Part shown: positions 1-20,399 of the stretch, in pieces
Layout of the letters: each line of letters starts with the position of its first letter
Numbering within the stretch: position 1 is the stretch's first letter
Notes under the pieces: model-generated
Database searches by the model: none
What the model was told of the DNA's origin: nothing
What the model saw: only the letters and a program-made list of their open reading frames with translations
Made by a program: the position numbers and the translations under genes
Assembly (NCBI GenBank): GCA_030144725.1
Contig: JASKMD010000013.1
Span: forward strand, 2,876,322 to 2,940,321
DNA length: 64,000 nucleotides
Direction: 5' to 3'
Source: Haematococcus lacustris
Lineage: Eukaryota; Chlorophyta; Chlorophyceae; Chlamydomonadales; Haematococcaceae

Positions 1-32
1 TTGCATCGCCGATGAAAGGCACTTGCACGTCG

Positions 33-9732
<9,700 letters not shown>

Positions 9733-10029
9733 GTTTGCGATGTGCTTCGCACACGACTCGCTACGTTGTCCGCAGGCAATGAACAAAACCTAGGCTCGGC
9801 CCCTCACAAATAGGCACAGCATCTTATGTATGGCACTTCTCAAGTAGGGGTGCAAGAAATGCACATACGGGCTGCACAACTTAGGGCATAACAAGCTTAG
9901 TCCCAAAATAAAGCACGACTTGTCTAGATTTGGTGATGAAAGAAATGCAAATACAGGCTGTATTACTGTTGTTAAGGCTGCTGCTAGCGTGCCTAGTGAG
10001 GTGGGCTAGCTTGCATTTCCTGCCGTGGT
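9733..10029. promoter_or_regulatory. Short divergent intergenic region, probable shared promoter
   Basis: About 300 bp separate the ATG of the LanC-like gene (minus) from the ATG of a hypothetical plus-strand exon at 10030. I see no convincing TATA box. The inference of a bidirectional promoter depends on the plus-strand exon being real. Confidence 0.3.
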
Positions 10030-10328
10030 ATGTGTCGGGCCTCTCCGGAAGCCTTTCTATTGCGCTGTGCCTCGGTAAGGTCTGGCTGTAGTGCCTCGTC
10101 GCGGTCCAAAATGTCATCGTCGGGGTCTTCCGGCACTGGCCTAGGCAGACCTCCCAAGGCACACAAAACCGACAGCGGATGCGCCACAGCAACACCGCGC
10201 CCCTCTGGCTCGGCGGCAGGCTGCAGAGTGCAACTGCATCCTACCCCTCCTAGCATATCTCCAGATGAGCGCCAGGACACGTTCGACGACTTTGACGTGG
10301 TACGCTTTGGGCTGACCGTCGGCGGCAG
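10030..10328 (+). CDS. Hypothetical protein, probable first exon
   Basis: An ATG-initiated open exon of 299 bp ending in AG|GTGAGG, a good donor. The translated end, SPDERQDTFDDFDVVRFGLT, is acidic and non-repetitive and looks like real protein; the start is Ser-rich with two possible Met starts (10030 and an in-frame one at about 10108). I do not recognise the family and could not link it confidently to a second exon. It is head to head with the LanC-like gene. The antisense frames carry long ORFs too, so the strand is not certain. Confidence 0.35.
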
Positions 10329-10770
10329 GTGAGGTGGAGACCGACAGCTCTGCAGCTGCCGAGGGCAGCGCGATGCGGCTTGCGCTGCCGAGGTCACGTG
10401 TATGCTTTGCGAGGGCAGTACTTTGGTGTGATCTACCTGGCATACCGGACCTACTCAGGCTGCGTGTCTGAGACCGCAGCAAACATGCCTATTGCGAGGT
10501 GCCTGCAGGCCAGTGCCACAGCGGCGCAGTGGCATTGCAGCTGCTGCCCTGCTGCTGGGGGATGCGCGTGTCGTGGACCAAATACAGGAGAAGGCACCAG
10601 CTGCTGCAGCCGCTGGCCATGCGTTGTTGTGGGCACGCAGGTGGGACAGCAGACAGGGACCAGCACCAGCAGGCTAGAAGTCAGGCAGTCAGGCAGTCAG
10701 GCTGGCTGTTGGTTGTCCAGGCAGCTGTACATGATGGAGCTTGTGAGCGAAACAGGCTGGGCAGCAGGAC

Positions 10771-11577
10771 ATGGTTGGGATTATCTGCTTTGCCAGGGTG
10801 CTGGTGTTGGCCACATGGTTCAGGAGCGGCGCAGTGACTAACCGCTGCCAAGGCGGGTGGGACACTGAGGAGGACGAGCCACCAGCAGCAGGACCACGTC
10901 GGGCCAGCTGCACAGCAGAGAGCCCCACGCTGCCTGACCCCGCCACCTCAGTGCCCGCTGCCTCAGGCGCTGCGTTCAGCATGTCCCCTGCCTCAGCATC
11001 GCACAGCAGACATGCCGTAGCTCACCAGGCGGCTGTGGGCGACTGGGCAGGCGCCACAGGCAGCCAAACTGCCCAGCTCACCTCCTTCCACAAGAAACGC
11101 AGCTCAGCCAAGACAACCAGCAGAGGGGAGCTGCACCCTTCCCTGCCAGCAGACATGCAAGTAGCTGGCCACACACAAAGCGTGACCTTGCTCACTACCC
11201 TTATTGATGCCTTACCCAGCCAGTCAGCCCCTCCAGCCCCAGCATCCCATGTGGAGGCCACGCCAGCGCTTGCCCCCACTGCTGGCACTGGCCAAGGCAC
11301 GGGCGGCAGCATCCGCACCCCCGCCTTGTGCGCTGCCGCCTTGGCGTGTGAGCTGAGCCCTGGCGGGTTCCAGTGCAAGGCTGCGGGTGCGGGCAAGGCG
11401 CTGCAGGGCCTGGCGCTGTGCAGCACGCCAGAGTCACCCACCGTGCACACTGGCACTGCGGTGAAGCAGCGGCCTGGGCACTGGGCACGCCGCCAGTCAG
11501 CGCTGTGGGGGAGGGCAGCAGGGGCAGCGGTCACACCCACGGGCCCGGAGGTCACACCTCCAGGCAGCACCGCTTAG
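10771..11577 (+). CDS. Hypothetical low-complexity ORF, possible later exon of the preceding gene
   Basis: An 807-bp open frame, Ala/Ser/Thr/Pro-rich, ending in a stop at 11577. It lacks any recognised domain. It may be a terminal exon of the gene that starts near 10030, or a chance ORF: the opposite strand is also open over 11022-11570, as is common in this GC-rich DNA. Read it as a candidate only. Confidence 0.25.
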   Translation: MVGIICFARVLVLATWFRSGAVTNRCQGGWDTEEDEPPAAGPRRASCTAESPTLPDPATSVPAASGAAFSMSPASASHSRHAVAHQAAVGDWAGATGSQTAQLTSFHKKRSSAKTTSRGELHPSLPADMQVAGHTQSVTLLTTLIDALPSQSAPPAPASHVEATPALAPTAGTGQGTGGSIRTPALCAAALACELSPGGFQCKAAGAGKALQGLALCSTPESPTVHTGTAVKQRPGHWARRQSALWGRAAGAAVTPTGPEVTPPGSTA

Positions 11578-13465
11578 GCAGTGGCAACGGTGAGCCGGCT
11601 AGGTCAGGAGGGAGGGCTGCCGCTGCTGGACTGGGGCCAGGCTGATGATGGGAGGGGGTGACACATGGTCTGGGTGACACCCAGCTGCTGCTGTTGCATG
11701 GTGGACAGCATGGAGGGAGATGGCAGTTGCTTGTAGGTGGTTCAGGGGTCGGCAGTGAGGGTGGGTGGGGTGAGCGTGCCCTTGGAGCTAAGAGTCACCG
11801 AGGAGGACAGTTTGCAGGCAGCCGCTGGGATGGAGGGGTAGGTTGCTCAGCCAACACACACTGAATGGTTTCAACTGCACATACACACTACCAGGGTGAC
11901 ACTGACCTTGCTGCCCCTGACCTTGCTGTCCCTGACTGGGCAGCGTGTGGAGGATGTATTGTGAGGGGAGGGGCATGGGCATGCCAGGTGCTGCCTCTTA
12001 GTTGGCTCGATGTTTGCTGCTGGCTGTAAGGCCAGGGTTTGTCCAAGCTTAAGTCCTCTTAAGGCAGTGGGGATGAGTTGGTGCGAGGGCCCAGGAAGAG
12101 GTGGGAGGTCTTATCCTAAGCAATGCTCAGCTGATGGTGATCAGGATGGGGGGAAGGGGTGGGCTTTATCAAGACGTCGTTGTGTTATATAGTCAATGAC
12201 CATGGTTGTGCACCTTCCCTTGACTGGGGTTGCTCATGTCTTAGCTGTTATTAGCATTAGTCTGTGTGGCCTCACACGGCAAGATTCACATTTTTGCTTT
12301 ACAAGCTTGCAAACAATAAATAAAACACACATTACAGTGGATCATGCTACATGTTAGGCGTGCAGCGTCAGTCATGCATGGCACTTGCTGGTCATTCATT
12401 GGTGCTCGAGGCAAAAGGTGTTGGGTAGGGCCACAAATGTTAAGTCATTTATCCATCATGTACAGAATGGGGTCCCCAAGAAACCTTCCAAGCCTCTCTG
12501 TCATGAGGTAACACAGGAACAAGATACAAGTAAACCGCAAGACGAGCGGCTAAACACCAATCTAATGTTGGGCTTGACCTGCAACATACTGTACTTGCCC
12601 CGACTGCATCAACTCTCTCTGCCCCAACTGCTGTCAACCGACTAGAACTTGTGACATGTATGCAAGGCAAACCTGTTTAACAATGTTCTGTGGACTGTGG
12701 GGTCCAGTCAAAAAGGTTGTGACCTCATGTTATGACCTCATGTTGTGACCCAAGGTTGTGACCTCAGGGTGTGACCTCATGTGAACTAAAGCTTGTTTGA
12801 GATGGTGTTGCGGGCGACACCACTGATTTGTGTACATTGCTTGAGCTTTGCACCACACCTTCACTAGTAAGTACACTCTGCCTATACCTTAGATATGCAT
12901 GCTACATAATGCAGCCCAAAGCTACTGATCACACTGTAGTGTGCGCCCCAATGTCTTACCAGCCACTCAGCTATCTCTCTGCCCATCTGCTCTACCTACT
13001 ATCAGCCTCCCTACCCATTGTCGAGTTGGTTACTTGAGCAATTCAGGCATTGGGTAATGGGTAGCGTTGCAGTAAGTAGTGGGAAGCGCTTCTATATGGA
13101 GGCAATGGGTGATGGGTAGCGTTCCTTGGGTGACGCGTTACTTGAGCACTCCTGACATATGCAATGCAGCGTGTGGATGAAGGGCTGTGTGTGCAAGTGG
13201 GCATGGCAGCTGAGCGGGATATTCGACAGCACGAGCATACAATATATGGTGGTGTGCCTGAGCAGCAGCAAACCAGGGAAACAGTCAAGGCAAGCACTCA
13301 CCCCGCCAGGATGGGCACATCGCAGCTGCCACGGTGTCAGTGCCACCACTCCATCCCAAACCAGAGCTGACTTTGCTAGTAAGGGGTGCGCCTGCCCGGC
13401 AAGGGCTGGTGGGCCAATGCCAGCGAAGGCAGCAGCACTGTCAGTTGCGATAGTAAACATAGAGT
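11578..13465. other. Intergenic region upstream of the glutamate decarboxylase gene
   Basis: No gene recognised. It holds short repeats of TTGTGACCTCATG type at about 12715-12784 and a partial tandem repeat of GGCAATGGGTGATGGGTAGC type at about 13045-13130. The stretch 12200-13100 is less GC-rich than its surroundings. Confidence 0.5.
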
Positions 13466-16400
13466 ATGGGTGGGGCAGGAGCTGCGCAGGGCTGGCCAGA
13501 GGGGCGGCACACCGACCAGACAGCGGCTACAGCATTGCTTCGGGCTGGGTATGACGCATCTGCGTATAAATGCCGCTGCGGATGGTGCAAGCTAGGAGCT
13601 CTAGCAGGGGAGCGCTATCAGGAGACCGCAAGCCGGAAGTGTGGCACGAGTGACAGTGAGAGGCGAGAACAAGACGATCATAAAGCTGGCGCCCAGCACA
13701 CCGCATATCGGATTGGTTCAGTTACTTCCACTGACACCTACACGAGCTCAAGTTCACGCCGATCGTTCAGCGATGGAGCGAAGTGCGTGACACCAGCTTG
13801 GCCTGTAGGCAGACAAGCATGTAGTCGGTCACCTGGGGTTTACAGCGTTGCCGCGACCTTCCGACGGGCGCAGTCAGTGACGCTATACTCCGACACGCCC
13901 ATTGCCTAACCTTGTGGCCCGCGTCTCCTGTCGCAGGCGCTGATGCTTCCGCAGCGGCGGATGGCAGGCAGCTAGGCGGGGCAATGTGAGATGCCCGGGC
14001 TTGTCAGACGGCCAGCTGGCACCCCCCGCACCCTGTTCTGACCCGGTCTCTGTCATGGCCGTCTGAGCGAGCCGTGCCCTAGGAATACGTGGGGCAGCTG
14101 TCTACCATCGCAGCTGTGCATTGCAGTGTGCAAAATGTGCTGTGTGTGCCCCTCAACACTGGCAGCGATATGCCAGCAATAAGCATCGGCTTGTTACACT
14201 TGTTACACGACACCCTGCTGCCCCCGCTACCCTTGCTGCCCCTCCTACCCCTGCTGCTGCTTCTGCTGCCCCTGCTGCCCCTACTGCCCCTGCTGCTGCT
14301 GCTGCTGCTGCTGCCGGCCTGCGTGGCTGTAGGTACGTGTACAACAGCGTGGCCCTGGGCACCATGGAGCGGCACAAGTGGGTACCTCTCCACCAGACTC
14401 TGCAGCACGTCAGCCACAGCAAGACAGGCAGGCCTCAGCCAGCTTATCAGCTAGCCTATCAGCTAGCCTTTCACCTTGACTCACTGTGCCTTCCCTCACC
14501 TCACCTTGACTCCCCTCGCACCACCTTGACCGATGCTAATGGCTTGCTGAGCAGCCCATGGCATGGCACCTTGCAGGCTGCCAGAGAACCCTTCAGAGCC
14601 TGACATTGTGTACCGGCATATCCAGGAGCTGCGCCTCTTTGACAGCAACCCCAGGCAAGCTTCCCGCCTTGGCCTACTCAGGCTTTAGTGCCTGTACACA
14701 GCTGTGAAGACAAGCAGTGGAAGGCAGGCAGGCAGGCAGCAGCAGTGGGAGTAGGACACCCCGCCATGGCAGGCAAGCAGCCAGCAGCAGCCAGGCAAGT
14801 CACAAAGAGTCGCATCAGGGAGTGATGTTGCCACAACCATGAGCGCCGCCCTAGTCTTACTACTTTGCTTCCTGCCATTTTGTTCCAACTTCCCTCCCGC
14901 GTTGCGTCTTGGATTTTCACCTTTGGAGGTTGGCTATATCTACCCTAGCCCTGCCGCCTCAATGTTACAACGACTGCTACCAACCATGACCATCATCAGT
15001 GGCTGGGTGTGCTGGTGGGGCTGCAGGCTGAACCTGGCATCCTACGTCACCACCTGGATGGAGGACCCTGCCCGCCAGCTCATCATGGACAGCCTGGCTG
15101 TGAACCATGTGGACGGCGCAATCTACGCCTCAAGCAACGATATTGAGGCCAGGTGTGTCCGACATGAAGGACGCCCTGCCGCCCTGCCGCCCTGCCGCCC
15201 TGCCGCCCTGCCGCCCTGCTACAACCCAAAGCCTTCCTCCCACCTCCAGGTGCATTTCCATAATGGCTGCCCTGTGGCATGCACCCAATCCGCAAAACGT
15301 CATGGGCTGCGCCACAGTGGGCTCCACAGAGGCCTGCCTGCTGGGTGGGTGCTGCTGAGCCACACTTATAACTTTTTGTTCATATGTCCAGGTGCCTGAT
15401 GCATACCCCAATCTGACATGGCCCAACCGCTAAACTCAAAGTTACAGCTCGGCCATAGTTGGACACGTGGCTTAGGTCAAAAGTCAATGAGGTCTACGCA
15501 AGGTAAAGTGCATGAGACTGAGACTGGCTTGTTAGAGTGTGAGACTGAGTCTGAGAGTGAGTCTGACTAGCAGCACCCTTCCTCGAGCATCACCCTTCCT
15601 CGAGATGCAGCAATGGACAGTCGTAAGGCTGCAGGGAGTCCTGTACAAGGTCACCTTTGCTTTGCTTCCATTGCGGGGCTCACCTGGCTCCCTTTGCATC
15701 GTTGGTGCTGAGGCAAAGCTGTAGCAGGCCCAGGCTGCCTCACACAGGCAACGCTGTGGTGGAGTGCTGCCCTGTTCTATACCCTTCCATTTCTACGGCT
15801 TTGTAGGGCTTAGTAGGGCTTTCTAGGGCTGTCTACGGCTATTTAAGCTTTACCAAAGGCTTCTAGGGCGTTTTGGCTAAATTGACAGGCAATCACACTG
15901 AAACCAAGCTAGAGAAAGAGTCTAAGGCTGAGTCTGAGACTGAGACTGAGTCCGAGACTGAGACTGAGACTGAGACTGAGACAGAGACTGAATTTCTAGG
16001 GCTTTTTAAGAGCTTTCCAGAGCTTTCTAGAACGCCGCAGGTGCCTTCTTAGTGCTAGGCTGGAGCCATGACCCGTACAGCTCTCAGGCTGCCACCCGGG
16101 CTTTGCCGGCCCAGGAGGGAACCCACCAGCAGCAGCGCCAGCCATGCCCGCCTCATCCTCAGCCCACCCTGCACTGCGCCTTCCCCTGGTCCCTGTGTGA
16201 GGATTGACGCAGGTGGGCTGAACATGAAGAAGTGGTGGGCGCAGCGGCGGAAGGAGAAAGGGCTGGCCACCGACAAGCCCAACCTCATCGTGTGCTCCTG
16301 CTTCCAAGTGGGTCCACAAGCTCCTTGCTACAACTCCAGCCTCAGCTGCCTGACAGTTGCATGACAGTTGCCTAGCAGCTGCCTGGCAGTTGCCTGACAG

Positions 16401-19400
16401 TTGCCTGACAGTTGCATGACAGTTGCCTAGCAGCTGCCTGGCAGTTGCCTGACAGTTGCCTGACAGTTGCCTGACAGTTGCCTGGCAGTTGCCTGGCAGT
16501 TGCCTGACAGTTGCCTGGCAGTTGCCTGACAGTTGCCTGACAGCATCAAGCAAGACATGGCATGGCAGTGGTGCCTGGGCAGATTCCCTGATGCCAACAG
16601 AGACCCTGGCTTTCTATACAAACACACGATGTCCTGCTGTGTACTGCAGCTGCTCATGTCGCTGGTGCGGCTGAGCCACGCCTTGCTGTCTGCCTTCCAT
16701 TGTGCGTAGCTGATGTCCTGCTGTATGGCCTGCCCTGGGGCCATGGCTTGCAGGTGTGCTGGGAGAAGTTTGCAAAGTATTGGGATGTGGAGCTGAGGCT
16801 GGGCAAGCTGAAGGAGGGGAGCTACACCCTCACCCCAGAGGTACCCCTGCTGCTGCTGCCCCTTGCTGCTGCTCCCCCTCTGCCTCTGCCACTGGCTGTG
16901 CCCTTCTTCCTTGCCTTGGGGCTTTCAAGGATAGGGATGAGAGGGTGAAAGGCAGGTGTGTAGACAGGGCAAGGTCAGACTAGGTCAAGGCAGCTAGACA
17001 GGTCTACATAGGTGCAGGCTAGACAGGGCGCTGGCTCGTCGCCTTCAAGGGTAGGGATGGGCCGGGTAAAGGCCGAATTGGTCTCCGGGCGGCAGCCCCA
17101 GGCCCACTGATAGGTGAAGGCTCGACAGGTCAAGACAGGTCAAGACAGGTCAAGACAGGTCAAGACAGGTCAAGACAGGTCAAGACAGGTCACAGCTGAA
17201 CTGGTCAAGGCTCAGGGCAGCAGCCCCAGGCTGAGCTTGCCCACCCAGTCTGTTTGCCTGCTTAGGCAATGTGTGCCGCCCTGCACTCACACACACCCTC
17301 CTGCTCTATCACCACCATGTCAAGGTTGGTTAAGGCGGTTGAAGTGGTTGGGGTGGGGTTGCAGGCGGTTGAGGAGCTGGCCGATGAGAACACCATAGGG
17401 GTGGCCGCCATCCTGGGCTCCACCTACACGGGAGACCTGGACGACGTGCAGGCACTCAACGCCATGAGCGGTGTGTGGCAGCTTCCCTAGGGCCAAGGGG
17501 GCGTGTGCAGCCTGGGTCATTGGGCCTGTAGCTGCTGCCACGAGTGGGTGTGCATGGCTTGGTCCGGGGTGCCTGTGTGACGAGAGCCACAGGGTCTGAC
17601 AAGGCAAGAAAAGAAAAGGGAAATGAGGAAAAGGAACAAAGAATGGAAGGCTGGAAGACGCCGCCATTACCGGCAGGCGGGCATCAAAGGTGGAGGGCAG
17701 GAGCGGGTACGAGCCATCCAGGGTCCTTCAAGGAGCGCAGCATTGGCTGTGACCTAGGTGGCGGGTGTGAGGCCGTATGGGCCCTAGCTGCCTGCAGAGG
17801 ACTATGTCAGCTGCTGGTTGGGGCCTGGTGCAGCGCCCTGCAGCTCAGCTGGCGGGCAGCAGGTGCACAGTAAAGTACCTTGAGGAGGCCTTGAACGTCA
17901 TAGCTGTACTGGGTAGCAGCTAGGTGGAAACATGTGCGGTCATTCAGGCCCTCCAGGCCCGAGGCGCCAACTTCCCTCAACTCACGCCCGTCGGCGAGGG
18001 CGTAGTCTTCCTTTCTTTCTTTTCATCCAGGCCCTCCACCTCGAGGAGGGCAGCATTTGCTGTGGCCTTGCAGGCGGCCCTGTAGCTGCTGTGGGCTAGG
18101 TCAGCTGCTGCTGTGGCGCATGGCTACCCCGCATGCAGCTGTTGCCGACTGATGAGTGGGCACTATGGTTGCCGATGCATGGCACGCATGCTTGCATGGT
18201 CGCAGACAAGCTGCGAGCGGAGAAAGGCCTGGAGCTGCCTATCCATGTGGACGCTGCCTCAGGTGGCTTCGTGGCCCCCTTCCTGTTCCCTGACCTGGTC
18301 TGGGACTTCCAGCTGAAGGTGGATGGCAGCAGCAACAGCCCTACTGTGCAGTCGTGCTGGGCAGTGATTGGTAGCCGCATGTGTTTAGTGCGCAAGGAGA
18401 CCTCTAAACTATATGCATAGGGCGAGAGGCGAGGGCGAGGGCGAGGGCGAGGGCGAGGGCGAGGGCGAGGGCGAGGGCGAGGGCGAGGGCGAGGGCGAGG
18501 GCGAGGGCGAGGGCGAGGGCGAGGGCGAGGGCGAGGGCGAGGGCGAGGGCGAGGGCGAGGGCGAGGGCGAGGGCGAGGGCGAGGGCGAGGGCGAGGGCGA
18601 GGGCGAGGGCGAGGGCGAGGGCGAGGGCGAGGGCGAGGGCGAGGGCGAGGCGGGCGAGGGCGAGGGCGAGGGCGAGGGCGAGGGCGAGGGCGAGGGCGAG
18701 GGCGAGGGCGAGGGCGAGGGCGAGGGCGAGGGCGAGGGCGAGGGCGAGGGCGAGGGCGAGGGCGAGGGCGAGGGCGAGGGCGAGGGCGAGGGCGAGGGCG
18801 AGGGCGAGGGCGAGGGCGAGGGCGAGGGCGAGGGCGAGGGCGAGGGCGAGGGCGAGGGCGAGGGCGAGGGCGAGGGCGAGGGCGAGGGCGAGGGCGAGGG
18901 CGAGGGCGAGGGCGAGGGCGAGGGCGAGGGCGAGGGCGAGGGCGAGGGCGAGGGCGAGGGCGAGGGCGAGGGCGAGGGCGAGGGCGAGGGCGAGGGCGAG
19001 GGCGAGGGCGAGGGCGAGGGCGAGGGCGAGGGCGAGGGCGAGGGCGAGGGCGAGGGCGAGGGCGAGGGCGAGGGCGAGGGCGAGGGCGAGGGCGAGGGCG
19101 AGGGCGAGGGCGAGGGCGAGGGCGAGGGCGAGGGCGAGGGCGAGGGCGAGGGCGAGGGCGAGGGCGAGGGCGAGGGCGAGGGCGAGGGCGAGGGCGAGGG
19201 CGAGGGCGAGGGCGAGGGCGAGGGCGAGGGCGAGGGCGAGGGCGAGGGCGAGGGCGAGGGCGAGGGCGAGGGCGAGGGCGAGGGCGAGGGCGAGGGCGAG
19301 GGCGAGGGCGAGGGCGAGGGCGAGGGCGAGGGCGAGGGCGAGGGCGAGGGCGAGGGCGAGGGCGAGGGCGAGGGCGAGGGCGAGGGCGAGGGCGAGGGCG

Positions 19401-20354
19401 AGGGCGAGGGCGAGGGCGAGGGCGAGGGCGAGGGCGAGGGCGAGGGCGAGGGCGAGGGCGAGGGCGAGGGCGAGGGCGAGGGCGAGGGCGAGGGCGAGGG
19501 CGAGGGCGAGGGCGAGGGCGAGGGCGAGGGCGAGGGCGAGGGCGAGGGCGAGGGCGAGGGCGAGGGCGAGGGCGAGGGCGAGGGCGAGGGCGAGGGCGAG
19601 GGCGAGGGCGAGGGCGAGGGCGAGGGCGAGGGCGAGGGCGAGGGCGAGGGCGAGGGCGAGGGCGAGGGCGAGGGCGAGGGCGAGGGCGAGGGCGAGGGCG
19701 AGGGCGAGGGCGATCAATTTTACCCACCCACTGCCACTGCCACCTCGACAGCTTTGCCCTGCCTTGTGCTGTAGAACGTGATGTCCATCTCCACCAGTGG
19801 GCACAAGTACGGGCTGGTGTATCCTGGAGTGGGCTGGGCGCTGTGGCGCACGCCAGAGGCACTGCACCCCGACATGGTGTTCCACTGTGCCTATTTAGGC
19901 ACAGACCAAACCAACCTCACACTCAACTTCTCAAGGTGGGCAACACCTGCCCCACCCTTGCACCCCTACAACCCCCCAGGGGTCTGGGGGTTGGGGGTTG
20001 GGGGTTGGGGATTAGTGGTTAGAAGTCAGGGTTACCCCCCTCACCCCCAGCCCAGCATGTCCAGCATGTCAGCATCTGAAGGGGGTCAATAGTTCGGCCC
20101 CGTATGAGGGGGTCTGAATCAGCCGGGCAGCCCAGGTCCCCATCCCCCTTGTGCACGGCCCCCGCACCCCGCTGTTGCTGTGTGTGTCTATCCCCACACG
20201 TGACACCCTGGTCAGCGGCTAGCAAGGTGAGCTGCCGCCTCCCCCTCTGTACCCTGGTGCCCACCCCTTGATGGTGACGCTGGTGGGCAGCAGGAGACCC
20301 CGGCTGCAGTGAACCCTCCCTCTCATTCACTCCACCCCACCCTCCCTGTGGCTG

Positions 20355-20399
<45 letters not shown>

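Noticed and set aside
18096..19885. Three overlapping long ORFs (588, 493 and 453 residues) of Arg-Pro, Ala-Leu and Glu-Gly repeats
   Set aside because: They are translations of the GGGCGA hexamer, which lacks stop codons on both strands; the array is an intron of the glutamate decarboxylase gene.
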